A DNA stretch of 64,000 bases from an uncultured Chitinophaga sp. (GCA_902168205.1 CABHOK010000009.1:1-64000), one strand, 5' to 3'; positions 8,379 through 17,665 are shown, counted from the stretch's first letter. Notes: a model not told the origin generated them from the sequence alone. Made by a program: numbers and translations.

Positions 8379-10307
8379 TTATTTCTTGTCGTTCACTTCT
8401 TCGTACTCTACATCCGATACATTGTTGCCAGATGCGTTGCCTGCATTTGAAGGGCCGCCTTGTGCGCCTGCATCAGCATCAGGACCCGGAGCACCTCCGT
8501 TGGTTGCCTGGTACATTTCAGAAGCTGCTGCCTGCCATGCTGCATTCAGCGTGTTCATAGCGGCTTCTATACCGGCAAGGTCTTGCGCCTGGTGAGCTTT
8601 CTTCAGATTTTCAAGGGCGCTGCTGATAGCTCCTTTGTTGCTGTCGGAAAGTTTATCACCGTATTCTTTCAGTTGCTTTTCAGTCTGGAAGATGAGTGAA
8701 TCGGCCTGGTTAACTTTCTCAGCGCGTTCTTTTACTTTTTTATCAGCATCAGCATTTGCCTGAGCTTCTTCTTTCATCTTCTGGATCTCTGCATCGGTAA
8801 GTCCGGAAGAAGCTTCGATGCGGATCTTCTGCTCTTTGCCGGTTCCTTTATCTTTAGCCGATACGTGAAGTATACCGTTGGCATCAATATCGAATGTTAC
8901 TTCGATCTGCGGTACACCGCGAGGTGCCGGAGGTATATCAGACAAGTGGAAACGACCAATGGTTCTGTTGTCTTTCGCCATGGCGCGTTCACCTTGCAAC
9001 ACGTGTATCTCAACAGAAGGCTGGTTGTCTGCAGCGGTCGAGAACACTTCTGATTTCTTAGAAGGAATAGTTGTGTTCGCTTCGATCAGCTTGGTCATTA
9101 CACCTCCTAATGTTTCAATACCCAATGAAAGCGGAGTTACATCCAACAGAAGTACGTCTTTTACTTCTCCGGTTAACACACCACCTTGTATCGCTGCACC
9201 TACTGCAACCACTTCATCCGGGTTTACACCTTTTGAAGGTTTCTTGCCGAAGAATTTCTCTACTTCTTCAACGATGCGTGGTATACGGGTTGAACCACCC
9301 ACGAGAATTACTTCATCGATCTGCGATACAGAAACACCTGCATCTTCCACAGCCTTGCGGCAAGGCTCTAATGTTCTGCGCACGAGATCGTCAACCAGTT
9401 GCTCGAATTTCGCGCGTGTTAATTTTCTAACAAGGTGTTTTGGTACACCGTCAACAGAAGTTATGTAAGGTAAATTTACTTCTGTTTCCATAGAGCTTGA
9501 TAATTCGATCTTTGCTTTTTCAGCAGCTTCCTTCAGACGTTGTAACGCCATCGGATCTTTGCGCAGATCTACGCCTTCTTCTTTCTGGAATTCATCTGCC
9601 AGCCAGTTCATCACACGCAAGTCGAAGTCATCACCACCCAGGTGTACATCACCATTAGTAGATTTTACTTCGAATACGCCATCACCTAATTCCAGTACTG
9701 ATATATCGAATGTACCACCTCCTAAGTCGTACACCGCGATTTTCATATCATGATTCTTCTTATCAAGACCATACGCCAACGCAGCAGCAGTAGGCTCATT
9801 GATAATACGTTTTACATCGAGGCCTGCAATCTGTCCCGCTTCTTTGGTAGCCTGACGCTCAGCATCGTTAAAGTAAGCCGGTACTGTAATAACGGCCTCT
9901 GTTACCGTGGTGCCGAGGTAGTCTTCTGCAGTGCTCTTCATCTTCTGAAGAATCATTGCAGAGATCTCTTGTGGAGTATATAAACGATCGCCAATGCGAA
10001 CACGCACGGTGTTGTTGTTGCCGGATTCCACCTGGTATGATACCATTTTCTTTTCTCCGGATACTTCATCAAACTTCTTACCCATGAAGCGTTTGATAGA
10101 CTGCACTGTATTTTTTGGATTGGTGATAGCCTGACGCTTCGCAGGATCTCCCACTTTGCGTTCACCCTTTCCGTTGTCTAGAAAACCAACGATGGAAGGT
10201 GTAGTTCTACGACCTTCGCTATTCGCGATTACCACGGGCTCGTTACCTTCCATTACAGCAACGCACGAGTTGGTGGTACCTAAGTCTATTCCAATAATTT
10301 TTCCCAT
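8379..10307 (-). CDS. dnaK: Molecular chaperone DnaK (Hsp70)
   Basis: A full-length 642-residue Hsp70. It binds exposed hydrophobic segments of proteins in an ATP-driven cycle helped by DnaJ and GrpE. The ATPase domain starts [20 protein letters not shown] (residues 2-21) and holds the [12 protein letters not shown] loop; the substrate-binding domain and lid follow, and the tail is low-complexity and acidic, ending in [11 protein letters not shown], close to the EEVxDK tail of bacterial DnaK. It is monocistronic here; dnaJ and grpE lie about 14 kb away at 24071-25816. No CIRCE-type operator was recognised in the leader. Confidence 0.98.
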   Translation of the reverse strand: MGKIIGIDLGTTNSCVAVMEGNEPVVIANSEGRRTTPSIVGFLDNGKGERKVGDPAKRQAITNPKNTVQSIKRFMGKKFDEVSGEKKMVSYQVESGNNNTVRVRIGDRLYTPQEISAMILQKMKSTAEDYLGTTVTEAVITVPAYFNDAERQATKEAGQIAGLDVKRIINEPTAAALAYGLDKKNHDMKIAVYDLGGGTFDISVLELGDGVFEVKSTNGDVHLGGDDFDLRVMNWLADEFQKEEGVDLRKDPMALQRLKEAAEKAKIELSSSMETEVNLPYITSVDGVPKHLVRKLTRAKFEQLVDDLVRRTLEPCRKAVEDAGVSVSQIDEVILVGGSTRIPRIVEEVEKFFGKKPSKGVNPDEVVAVGAAIQGGVLTGEVKDVLLLDVTPLSLGIETLGGVMTKLIEANTTIPSKKSEVFSTAADNQPSVEIHVLQGERAMAKDNRTIGRFHLSDIPPAPRGVPQIEVTFDIDANGILHVSAKDKGTGKEQKIRIEASSGLTDAEIQKMKEEAQANADADKKVKERAEKVNQADSLIFQTEKQLKEYGDKLSDSNKGAISSALENLKKAHQAQDLAGIEAAMNTLNAAWQAAASEMYQATNGGAPGPDADAGAQGGPSNAGNASGNNVSDVEYEEVNDKK

Positions 10308-10451
10308 AATATTTTTTCGGTGTTTAGTTTACAGCTTTTCTTCTCCTTGTTGCGTTTCTTCAAGGGTTATGCCAATGGCTTTTTAAGGATAAAAATGTGA
10401 CACATTGACATAAAATAAGCTGGTGCGGTGCATCTATAGTGTTAACAACGG

Positions 10452-12419
10452 CTACGGGCGGTCGAGTAGTGACTGAAGTATCGTTTCAGAGTCTGCATAT
10501 CCTGCAGATTTTAGTCGCTTGAAATCGTTGATGGCTTTCCGCTTGTCGCCCATCGCGATATAGGTTTTGCCGCGAAGGTACAGGGCTTCCATGTTCGATG
10601 GATTTACCTCGAGTGCTTTGCTAAACGCTTCAATGGATGCGGTATAATTCTGTAGATGAAAATGAAGTTTGCCGTTGAGAAAGAAGGCACGAGAGTACTG
10701 TACCTTATCGTAATATTCGGGATGAAATCCTCTGAGGAGGACACGTTCAAGTATTCGCTTTGCTTCATCCCATTTATGTTGAGCTAAAAACAGTTCTGCC
10801 TGGCGCATAAGCGGAGACGTTCGTTCAGGCAAAGCTTCCTGGTATTCAGCAAGCGTTTCGAGAGCGTTCACGGTATCTTTCAAGGTGATATAGCTTTCCA
10901 CTACATGCTCAAAAAGTTGCCAGTTGAAACGGTCAATCTTCAGTGCTTTTCGAAAATCATCGTTGGCACCTTTCTCATCGCCAACCAGTGATCGGCATAA
11001 ACCACGTTGATTAAAAATTTCAAAGTCTGTTGTGTCAGACTTCAGGTATTTTGTGAAATCAATGATGGCACCGTAATAGTCTTTCTGTGCTGCCTTGATC
11101 AGCCCTCGTAATCTATAGGTAAGCATCAGCTCTGGTTGCAGTCGAGCCATTTCATTGAGATCTGCGTAAGTACCTTTCCAGTCTTTTCGTTCATAGCGAT
11201 AGATGGCTCTCTTCTTATGCGCATCCAGAATTTCATTGTCAAGCTGCAGTGCTTTGTCGTAGTATACAAATGCAGAATCATGTTTACCGTCATGCTCAAA
11301 TGCCAATGCTTCCAGAAAATATACCGTGGCAGATGGTTGAATTTTTTCAGCTGCTTTAAAATTTTCCAGCGCTAATTTTTTCTTGTCTGCCAGAAAGAAA
11401 CAGAATCCTTTTTTGAAAAACTTCAATGCGTTTTCATCTAATCCATAACTGAAGCGCACGGCATACGAGGTTGCATATTGAATATCAATGTGTTTGTCCA
11501 ATATCGTTTCTCCCCTTCTGAAATGTTCCTCGTTCGCCTGGTTGGCCAGTACAGCCTTACGCAAATCATTAAAAGCCTGATCGAAGTTTCCAAGTTCAAT
11601 GTTGAGAAACCCGCGTAACATCACGAAGAAAGAATTGTCTGGATTATACTGCACGAGTTTATTCCAGTCGCGAATAGTTTTATCGGGCTGTTCCAAAACG
11701 ATATACGCAAAGCCGCGCCAGAATAATGCTTCGCGGTAAAGCGAGTCGCATTGAAGTGCCTTTTCAAAATATACTATAGCTTCGGTATTGTTTTTACTTT
11801 TGGCCAGCTCGGGGAATTTAATGAGCCCTTGTACCAGGTATGCGTTGGGAAATTTCGGATCAAGTTCGTGGCACTTCTCCAGGTACTTTAATGCTTTGCG
11901 CTCGTTGCCACGCATGCGCTCTATATTGCCGAGATTGAAATGTGCACGGACAAGTGCAGGATTTATACCAACCGATTTTTCATAGTATGATTCTGCTTTA
12001 TTGTACGCCTCTTTCTGGTCGTACACTTCGCCAAGCAACAGAAGTGTTTCACTGCTTTTGGGATTTATAGCGAGTGCTGCAAGAAAATCTTTTTCTGCAT
12101 TCGCAAAATCTCCCAGCATCTTATGACATATACCACGATAATAAAATGCTGGTGAGAAATTGGGGAGCTGACGGATAACGTCGCTGAAGTTGTTAATCGC
12201 TACATCCGGATTGTCTTCATCCAGTTCTGCCAATCCATTGTTCATGGAAGCCTGAATTTTGCCAGCCATGTTCCAGGTAAACTTCATTTCAGGATAGGTG
12301 CTGTTGTCAATGGATGGAAACAGACTTTCCTTGAAGTACCTGGAAAAACCAGACTGCCCGATCGCAGTTACACTGATCAGTAAACCAAAGATGAATATAG
12401 CAAGCTTCGGTTTTCTCAT
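10452..12419 (-). CDS. Secreted tetratricopeptide-repeat protein
   Basis: A 655-residue protein with a signal peptide (residues 1-22, ending AIGQ) and at least 14 TPR-like units filling almost the whole chain, for example AFYYRGICHKMLGDFANAEK, PALVRAHFNLGNIERMRGNE and MEALYLRGKTYIAMGDKRKA. TPR solenoids bind other proteins; a periplasmic place is likely. No catalytic domain is visible. It follows an aldo/keto reductase gene by 22 bp on the same strand, so the two probably share a message, though no shared function is obvious. Confidence 0.8.
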   Translation of the reverse strand: MRKPKLAIFIFGLLISVTAIGQSGFSRYFKESLFPSIDNSTYPEMKFTWNMAGKIQASMNNGLAELDEDNPDVAINNFSDVIRQLPNFSPAFYYRGICHKMLGDFANAEKDFLAALAINPKSSETLLLLGEVYDQKEAYNKAESYYEKSVGINPALVRAHFNLGNIERMRGNERKALKYLEKCHELDPKFPNAYLVQGLIKFPELAKSKNNTEAIVYFEKALQCDSLYREALFWRGFAYIVLEQPDKTIRDWNKLVQYNPDNSFFVMLRGFLNIELGNFDQAFNDLRKAVLANQANEEHFRRGETILDKHIDIQYATSYAVRFSYGLDENALKFFKKGFCFFLADKKKLALENFKAAEKIQPSATVYFLEALAFEHDGKHDSAFVYYDKALQLDNEILDAHKKRAIYRYERKDWKGTYADLNEMARLQPELMLTYRLRGLIKAAQKDYYGAIIDFTKYLKSDTTDFEIFNQRGLCRSLVGDEKGANDDFRKALKIDRFNWQLFEHVVESYITLKDTVNALETLAEYQEALPERTSPLMRQAELFLAQHKWDEAKRILERVLLRGFHPEYYDKVQYSRAFFLNGKLHFHLQNYTASIEAFSKALEVNPSNMEALYLRGKTYIAMGDKRKAINDFKRLKSAGYADSETILQSLLDRP

Positions 12420-12441
12420 AACCTGAATGCCACTCAGCGAT

Positions 12442-13413
12442 TTATTGTGACCACTCCGTTGGTGTTCTGTCCCAACGATGATCTTTCAGCTTCGCGTGAA
12501 GCGATTCAGCCAGCAGCTTGCCATCGCTTGTACCAATGTTCGCATTTACGTTTCGTACTTTGCGCATACCCGGAATAATGGTGTGTACATCATCATTGCA
12601 GAGTATAAATCGAAGCGCCATCTCAGCCATCGTCATACCGGCAGGTATCAGTGGGCGCAAGGCTTCAGCATGATCAACACTTGAATTGAGATTCTCAGGA
12701 ACGAAGTATGTGGAGCGCCAATCACCTTGGGGAAAAACAGTTTCCTTGGTAAGCGTACCGGTTAATGTACCTTCATCAAAGGGCACGCGGGCAATAACAC
12801 CTATATCTAACTGGCGGCACAGTGGGAAGAGATTGTCTTCAGGTGCCTGATCGAAAATATTATAGATCACTTGTACGGCATCAATCAGGTTGGTTCGTAG
12901 TGTATCCAGTACGTTGTCTGGCTCCCAGCGGTTAACGCTTATACCGAAGTGCTTTACTTTTCCTTCACGTTTTAATTTATCAACTGCAGTTTTCCATTCA
13001 TCCTGGTTGGCCCAGCTGTCTTCCCACACGTGAAATTGTTGCAGATCTATACTGTCGACATTCAGATTCTTCAAACTCTTCTCGGTATACTCAATGATGT
13101 GAGAAGCCGGAAAACAATCTGCCAATTTATATTCGGGCCTGGAAGGCCACTTGAAATTTTTGGGTGGAATCTTGGTCGCGATATATAACTTCTTGTCTGG
13201 ATTCTGCTTCACAACTTTGCCGAGTATCTCTTCACTTTTGCCGTTGCCGTAGCCCCACGCGGTGTCAAAGAAATTACAACCTAATTCAATGGATCGCGCT
13301 AAAGCCTGGTCTACTTCCTGGTTGTCGGCACCGGTCCAGCCGGCAAGGCCCCACATGCCGTAGCCAATTTCACTTACGTTCCAGTTTGTTCTTCCAAATC
13401 GTCTGTATTGCAT
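12442..13413 (-). CDS. Aldo/keto reductase
   Basis: A 323-residue NADPH-dependent TIM-barrel reductase. The catalytic tetrad is visible: Asp in NFFDTAWGYG near residue 50, Tyr five residues later in the same motif, Lys in YIATKIPPKN near 82, and His in LQQFHVWED near 128. The N-terminus MQYRRFGRTNWNVSEIGYGM is standard for the family. A cofactor loop with TIIPGMRKVRNVNANIG lies near the C-terminus. The substrate is unknown. It is divergent from prfC across a 257-bp region with tandem and inverted repeats and is probably the first gene of a unit with the TPR gene. Confidence 0.9.
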   Translation of the reverse strand: MQYRRFGRTNWNVSEIGYGMWGLAGWTGADNQEVDQALARSIELGCNFFDTAWGYGNGKSEEILGKVVKQNPDKKLYIATKIPPKNFKWPSRPEYKLADCFPASHIIEYTEKSLKNLNVDSIDLQQFHVWEDSWANQDEWKTAVDKLKREGKVKHFGISVNRWEPDNVLDTLRTNLIDAVQVIYNIFDQAPEDNLFPLCRQLDIGVIARVPFDEGTLTGTLTKETVFPQGDWRSTYFVPENLNSSVDHAEALRPLIPAGMTMAEMALRFILCNDDVHTIIPGMRKVRNVNANIGTSDGKLLAESLHAKLKDHRWDRTPTEWSQ

Positions 13414-13466
13414 TTTTGGTGTTTGGGTTTATGATTGAATTGAGGACTCTCTGTAAAGATTTTTCG

Positions 13467-13560
13467 ATTTTCTTTACAAAGCAAAATCACTTTGATAAGA
13501 AAAACGCATTTTCTTTACAAAGCGAAATCCTTATGATAAGGAAATGGCATTTTCTTTACT
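13467..13560. repeat. 41-bp tandem direct repeat, about 2.3 copies
   Basis: ATTTTCTTTAC starts at 13467, 13508 and 13549, exactly 41 bp apart. The first two units share ATTTTCTTTACAAAGC, then AAATC, and end in a GATAAGRAAA-type stretch. Each of these holds the small palindrome CTTTACAAAG; the second also has CCTTATGATAAGG (13529-13541). The third unit stops after 12 bp and turns into the -7 box of prfC. The block lies between the divergent aldo/keto reductase and prfC. Confidence 0.75.
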
Positions 13561-13564
13561 TTTG
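13557..13564 (+). promoter_or_regulatory. -7 promoter box upstream of prfC
   Basis: TACTTTTG is a perfect TAnnTTTG box, formed at the end of the third copy of the 41-bp repeat. The start of transcription would lie near 13571, giving a leader of about 100 nt that contains the CTTATTCGT and CGTTATCCGTTA inverted words. No strong -33 TTTG is seen 19 bp upstream; TTATG is the nearest. Confidence 0.5.
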
Positions 13565-13570
13565 CGACCG

Positions 13571-13658
13571 CTTATTCGTGAATCGTTATCCGTTAATAGT
13601 TAATCGTTGGCTATGCACTTGTGGATTCCGGATTACGAATAAGAAATAACGGATAACG
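13571..13658. repeat. Two interleaved inverted repeats in the prfC leader
   Basis: CTTATTCGT (13571-13579) pairs with ACGAATAAG (13635-13643), and CGTTATCCGTTA (13584-13595) pairs with TAACGGATAACG (13647-13658). The order is first-second-first-second, so both cannot form as simple nested hairpins: they would be alternatives or a pseudoknot. The repeats lie in the probable leader of prfC, ending 12 bp before its ATG. Confidence 0.65.
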
Positions 13659-13670
13659 ACTAACGAGACA

Positions 13671-15248
13671 ATGAATCTAGAACAGGAAATATCGAAACGA
13701 AGAACCTTCGGAATTATAAGTCACCCCGATGCCGGAAAAACAACGCTTACGGAGAAACTTCTGCTTTTCGGAGGTGCCATTCAGAAAGCAGGCGCAGTAA
13801 AGTCGAGTAAAATTAAAGATCACGCGCGCTCCGACTGGATGGAGATCGAGAAACAAAGAGGTATCTCGGTGGCTACTTCGGTGATGGGCTTTAACTATAA
13901 AGATGTAAAGATAAACCTGCTCGATACACCGGGTCACCAGGATTTTGCTGAAGACACCTATCGTACGTTGACTGCTGTAGATAGTGTGATCATGGTGATC
14001 GATTGTGTGAAAGGTGTAGAGATACAAACCGAGAAGCTGATGGAAGTTTGCCGGATGCGTAATACTCCGGTGATCTGTTTCATTAACAAACTCGACCGCG
14101 AAGGACGTGATCCATTTGAGTTATTGGATGAGGTTGAAGAGAAGTTGAACATCAAAGTTCGTCCGTTGAGCTGGCCGATCAGCATGGGTAAAACTTTTAA
14201 AGGAGTATATAGTCTCTATGAGAAGAGCCTGCATCTCTTTACACCCAGTAAAACAACCGTGGAGGAGGGCATCGAAGTAAAAGATATCAACGACACGATT
14301 GTAGATGATTATGTTGGTGAGAACAATGCTAAACAACTGCGTGCTGATGTTGAGTTAATTGAAGGAGTATATCCGGAGTTTAATGTTGATGATTACCTTG
14401 CGGGTAAGGTTGCTCCGGTATTCTTTGGTAGTGCTGTTAATAACTTTGGGGTTCAGGAGTTGTTGGATACGTTTATTCGCATAGCACCCGATCCTGCTCC
14501 GCGCGAAACAACGGCAAGACTTGTGGAGCCTGTTGAAAATAAATTCTCCGGTTTCATTTTCAAGATACATGCTAACATGGATCCGAAACACCGGAACCGT
14601 ATAGCGTTCTTGCGAATATGCTCCGGTAAATTTGAGCGAGGAAGTAATTACTACCATGTTCGCCAGGAAAAAGGTATACGCTTCTCAAATGCTACGGCTT
14701 TCATGGCGCAGGATCGCGAGACCGTTGATGAAGCATGGCCGGGAGATATAGTCGGTTTATATGATACCGGTAACCTGAAGATAGGCGATACGCTTACAGA
14801 AGGAGAGAAGATGATGTATACCGGTATACCCAGTTTCTCTCCCGAGATTTTTAAAGAGGTGCTAAACATGGATGCCATGAAGACGAAGCAACTTGAAAAA
14901 GGCTTGCTTCAACTAATGGAGGAAGGTGTGGCGCAGTTGTTTACCTACGAGATTGGTAAGAAAAAAGCCGTGGGTGTTGTAGGAGCACTGCAGTTTGAAG
15001 TAATTCAGTTCCGCCTCAAGAATGAGTACGGTGCATCGTGTCAGTTTGTGCCACAGAATATTTATAAGGCCTGCTGGATAAGCAGTAAAGATCCGCAGAA
15101 GCTTGCTGAGTTTATAGATTCGAAACAGCGGCACATCGCCCGCGATAAAGATGATAAGATTGTGTTTATGGCCGAGTCTCGTGCGTGGTTAAAAATGGTG
15201 CAGGATAACTTTCCGGATATAGAGTTTCATTTTACTTCTGAGTTCTAA
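13671..15248 (+). CDS. prfC: Peptide chain release factor 3
   Basis: A 525-residue translational GTPase that frees RF1 and RF2 from the ribosome after termination. The G motifs are in order: SHPDAGKT at residues 17-24, RGISVATSV (about 64-72), DTPGHQDF (about 84-91) and NKLDREG (about 140-146). The C-terminal domains II and III are complete. The hallmark [10 protein letters not shown] separates it from EF-G. It has its own promoter and an unusual repeat-rich leader. A broken Uma2 gene converges on its 3' end. Confidence 0.97.
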   Translation: MNLEQEISKRRTFGIISHPDAGKTTLTEKLLLFGGAIQKAGAVKSSKIKDHARSDWMEIEKQRGISVATSVMGFNYKDVKINLLDTPGHQDFAEDTYRTLTAVDSVIMVIDCVKGVEIQTEKLMEVCRMRNTPVICFINKLDREGRDPFELLDEVEEKLNIKVRPLSWPISMGKTFKGVYSLYEKSLHLFTPSKTTVEEGIEVKDINDTIVDDYVGENNAKQLRADVELIEGVYPEFNVDDYLAGKVAPVFFGSAVNNFGVQELLDTFIRIAPDPAPRETTARLVEPVENKFSGFIFKIHANMDPKHRNRIAFLRICSGKFERGSNYYHVRQEKGIRFSNATAFMAQDRETVDEAWPGDIVGLYDTGNLKIGDTLTEGEKMMYTGIPSFSPEIFKEVLNMDAMKTKQLEKGLLQLMEEGVAQLFTYEIGKKKAVGVVGALQFEVIQFRLKNEYGASCQFVPQNIYKACWISSKDPQKLAEFIDSKQRHIARDKDDKIVFMAESRAWLKMVQDNFPDIEFHFTSEF

Positions 15249-15249
15249 T

Positions 15250-15606
15250 CAGAAAGTAAAGATATCTTTCAGGTCAAATTTAAGATTGGTAAGAACGGAG
15301 GAGGAAACTTCTCCTTCTTTTACAAGGTATAGATGTGGCACGTCAGCATCGGCTTGATGGTGCTTATATACTTCGGGTGTATGATTGGCCGGGATCTGCG
15401 ATCCAATATACTATATCGCCTATCTTTCTTGCCTCCGCCTTAAAAAAGCTATAAAGGTTATCATTGGTATTTTGGTGAATAGGCGAAGGAGTAGGTGGTA
15501 TAACCAGTGCTCCATTAATCAACTTACACAAGGTATTAGATTCTTCCAGTTTGAGAAAATCATCAACAGTCCATTCTCTACTGCGATCAATCCTTAATGT
15601 TTTCAT
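15250..15606 (-). pseudogene. Uma2-family (DUF820) nuclease-like gene, internally deleted and frameshifted
   Basis: The first 80 codons (from 15606) read like the start of a Uma2 protein: EWTVDDFLKLEE, then LINGALVIPPTPSPIHQ. After FFKAEARKIGD the reading jumps to YWIADP, which in intact members comes about 75 residues later, so the middle (including the PD-(D/E)xK-like core) is missing. The frame stops at a TAA after SYTRSI; in another frame the end continues TPEVYKHHQ..., YLVKEGEVSSSVL..., KFDLKDIFTF and stops at 15250-15252. This is a gene remnant with one deletion and one frameshift. Uma2 proteins belong to the restriction-endonuclease-like fold and their role is unknown. Confidence 0.75.
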
Positions 15607-15669
15607 TCAAGTTGAAAAAAATCTTTTATAAATGTACCAACTTTTCCAGATGTTTGGTTTTTGATTCGC

Positions 15670-16362
15670 ATGGCCAAAGCTCAACCCTTCACCGTACTCT
15701 ACGAAGACAACCATCTGTTGGTTGTTAACAAAGCCAGTGGCGTACTGGTGCAGGGCGATGCTACCGGAGATATACCTTTGGTAGAGTTGTGTAAAGAATA
15801 TATTAAAGAAAAATATGATAAACCCGGTGCTGTATTTCTGGGTGTAGTACATAGACTCGACCGCCCGGTAAGTGGTGTTGTGGTGTTAGCTCGCACATCA
15901 AAGTCGCTCGAACGGATGAATGCATTGTTCCGCGAGAAGGAGACTACCAAAACATACTGGGCTATTGTTGGGAGTAAGCCTCCTAAAAACGAAGACACGC
16001 TCTTGCACTGGCTTCTAAAAGACGAGAAGAAGAATAAGACTACCGCATTCAGGAAAGAAACAACGGGTGCCCTACGCTCTGAACTGAGTTATAAAGTGCT
16101 CGCTGCTGCCGCGGGTTGCTGGTTGTTACAAGTAAATCCGGTTACGGGCCGTCCACACCAGATACGCGTACAACTTGCCAGTATAGGTTGTGTTATTAAA
16201 GGCGACATAAAATATGGAGATGATACCCCAACCGATAACGGAAGTATTTATCTTCATGCCAAAAGACTTTCGTTTGTTCACCCGGTAAAGAAGGAGAAAG
16301 TGTTGTTTGAAGCACCAGTACCTTCTATGGGGTTGTGGAATAATTTCCCTGAAATCGAATAA
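15670..16362 (+). CDS. RluA-family pseudouridine synthase
   Basis: About 230 residues from the ATG at 15670 (a TTG three codons earlier is possible but unneeded). Pseudouridine synthases of this family convert specific uridines in rRNA or tRNA. The catalytic motif HRLDRPVSGVVVLARTSKS carries the essential Asp near residue 60; the start LYEDNHLLVVNKASGVLVQ and VNPVTGRPHQIRVQLAS near 157 are both family hallmarks. No S4 domain precedes the catalytic core, as in TruC/RluA-like forms. The target site cannot be read from sequence. A small membrane-protein gene begins 4 bp after the stop. Confidence 0.93.
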   Translation: MAKAQPFTVLYEDNHLLVVNKASGVLVQGDATGDIPLVELCKEYIKEKYDKPGAVFLGVVHRLDRPVSGVVVLARTSKSLERMNALFREKETTKTYWAIVGSKPPKNEDTLLHWLLKDEKKNKTTAFRKETTGALRSELSYKVLAAAAGCWLLQVNPVTGRPHQIRVQLASIGCVIKGDIKYGDDTPTDNGSIYLHAKRLSFVHPVKKEKVLFEAPVPSMGLWNNFPEIE

Positions 16363-16366
16363 AAAT

Positions 16367-16687
16367 ATGGCGAATACTTCGTGGATGGAGCGGCTCAAGC
16401 AACGATGGAAACTGGGAAGTATATCTCAGGTTGTTGTCGTATTGATTGTGTTTGCCTGTACTGGCCTCACTGTTTTAGCTATTAAAAAACCGATTCTTCG
16501 GTTCCTTGCCGGAGAAAATGGCGATACAGCGTTCGCTTCCGTATTATACTATATATTTATTCTGCCCCTATATAATGTCATCTTGTTAGGGTATGGTTTC
16601 CTCTTAGGTCAGTTCACTTTTTTTTGGGAATTCGAAAAGCGCTCTGTTGGCAGGATTATTTCTGCTTTTCGAAAGACGAAAAAGTAG
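16367..16687 (+). CDS. Small membrane protein, DUF6787-like
   Basis: A 106-residue protein with two predicted membrane helices (about residues 18-38 and 60-85). The pattern WMERLKQRWKLGSISQ before helix 1 and LLGQFTFFWEFEKRSVGRI after helix 2 matches small Bacteroidota proteins that databases class as DUF6787; this family name is from memory and unverified. A longer reading from 16307 would overlap the synthase gene by 56 bp, so the ATG at 16367, 4 bp after that gene, is chosen. The function is unknown; it probably shares a message with both neighbours. Confidence 0.7.
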   Translation: MANTSWMERLKQRWKLGSISQVVVVLIVFACTGLTVLAIKKPILRFLAGENGDTAFASVLYYIFILPLYNVILLGYGFLLGQFTFFWEFEKRSVGRIISAFRKTKK

Positions 16688-16693
16688 TGGTTT

Positions 16694-17314
16694 ATGAAAC
16701 ATATTTTATTGCTGGCTGCGGCTATTTTAATAGTCACGGCATGCTCATCTCCAAGGTATACCTATAATTTTGATTACTACGACTATAACAGCGGGCGCAA
16801 ACATCATCATGCAAAAGCTGCCCAATCCAAAAGTGAAACACAAGAACATCCGCTGATACTGGAAGAACGAACGCTGGTGGCGAGTGCCGCTCCTATAGTT
16901 CTGACAGAAGAAGATATACCTGCAGATAAAGCCATCGCGAAGCCTGCTAAAGTATCAAAACCATCAAAGACTACTCTTGCTGAAACTAAGAAAGCGGAAG
17001 CAGCGGCAAAAGAAAATGCAGCGCTGCTTGCCAAGCGATATAAAGAACTTTCTAAATCACAACGTAAAGAGTTCAAGGCGGAATTGAAGAAGCAATTCAA
17101 ACGCTATATGAAAGCCAGGCGTACGGGTGATATAACAGTCGCTAATAATGCTGCGGGTACAATGGACCAGGATTTAAAAATGGCCATTATATTCGGCGCA
17201 GTAGGGTTAACATTAACATTGTTTGGAGGTATAAACGAAGCCTTCTGGATATTAGGTGTAATAGCAATTGTAGTTGGCGTTGTGTTTCTTGTGAAATGGT
17301 TGGTACGTCAGTAG
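16694..17314 (+). CDS. Lipoprotein with C-terminal membrane helices
   Basis: A 206-residue protein I cannot assign. The N-terminus is a lipoprotein signal with lipobox ILIVTAC (Cys near 17). Next comes a His/Tyr-rich patch (NFDYYDYNSGRKHHHAK), an Ala/Lys-rich coiled-coil-like region (about 85-150, with AKRYKELSKSQRKEFKAELK), and two hydrophobic helices (about 162-180 and 183-203). A lipid anchor plus C-terminal helices is an odd mix, since the anchor places the N-terminus outside. It is 7 bp after the small membrane-protein gene and ends the operon before a terminator. Confidence 0.7.
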   Translation: MKHILLLAAAILIVTACSSPRYTYNFDYYDYNSGRKHHHAKAAQSKSETQEHPLILEERTLVASAAPIVLTEEDIPADKAIAKPAKVSKPSKTTLAETKKAEAAAKENAALLAKRYKELSKSQRKEFKAELKKQFKRYMKARRTGDITVANNAAGTMDQDLKMAIIFGAVGLTLTLFGGINEAFWILGVIAIVVGVVFLVKWLVRQ

Positions 17315-17347
17315 ATCTATAGCGTACAGATATACCATAAAATAAGA

Positions 17348-17373
17348 AACCCTGAAGTTGTCTCTTCAGGGTT
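17348..17373 (+). terminator. Bidirectional-looking intrinsic terminator
   Basis: AACCCTGAAG (17348-17357) pairs perfectly with CTTCAGGGTT (17364-17373) over a 6-nt loop and is followed by CTTTGTTTT on the plus strand. It ends the RluA/membrane/lipoprotein message and, from the other side, may also stop the atpD-atpC message 27 bp past the atpC stop. Confidence 0.8.
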
Positions 17374-17399
17374 CTTTGTTTTCTAAATGTTCTAAAAGC

Positions 17400-17645
17400 T
17401 TAGGCAGCTATACCATCTGCCAGCAGAATTACTTTGTTCTTCAGTACTTCTACCACGCCTCCGGTAACTGCTATCTGATGAGAGCCATCTTTACCTTTAT
17501 ACTCAACGATACCTTCTTTCAGCAAGCTGATAAGTGGTGCGTGATGATCCATTACCTGAAAGGAACCATCTGCTCCCGGAAAGGTGGCTATGGTAACATC
17601 GCCTTCAAATACTTTTTTCTCCGGAGTTAATATTTCAAGATGCAT
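17400..17645 (-). CDS. atpC: F0F1 ATP synthase epsilon subunit (short form)
   Basis: An 81-residue protein matching only the N-terminal beta-sandwich of the epsilon subunit: EILTPEKKVFEGDV near the start, FPGADGSFQVMDHHAPLIS at about 22-40 and VTGGVVEVLKNKVILLAD near the end. Typical bacterial epsilon is about 130-140 residues because a two-helix C-terminal domain, which inhibits ATP hydrolysis, follows. Here the chain ends at GIAA, so that domain is missing. Short forms are common in Bacteroidota. It follows atpD after 104 bp with an inverted repeat. Confidence 0.95.
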   Translation of the reverse strand: MHLEILTPEKKVFEGDVTIATFPGADGSFQVMDHHAPLISLLKEGIVEYKGKDGSHQIAVTGGVVEVLKNKVILLADGIAA

Positions 17646-17665
17646 TGTTCTCTAATGATTATAAG

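Noticed and set aside
8878-9468. 196-codon frame antisense to dnaK
   Set aside because: Typical long shadow of a highly conserved gene with biased codons; Ser/Thr-rich and without domain marks.
10359-10374. Sigma-54-like sequence upstream of dnaK (minus strand TGGCATAACCCTTGA)
   Set aside because: The -24 GG fits but the -12 position reads GA rather than GC, and no activator site or rpoN gene is seen.
16307-16366. Longer start for the small membrane protein
   Set aside because: It would overlap the pseudouridine synthase gene by 56 bp and adds nothing recognisable.
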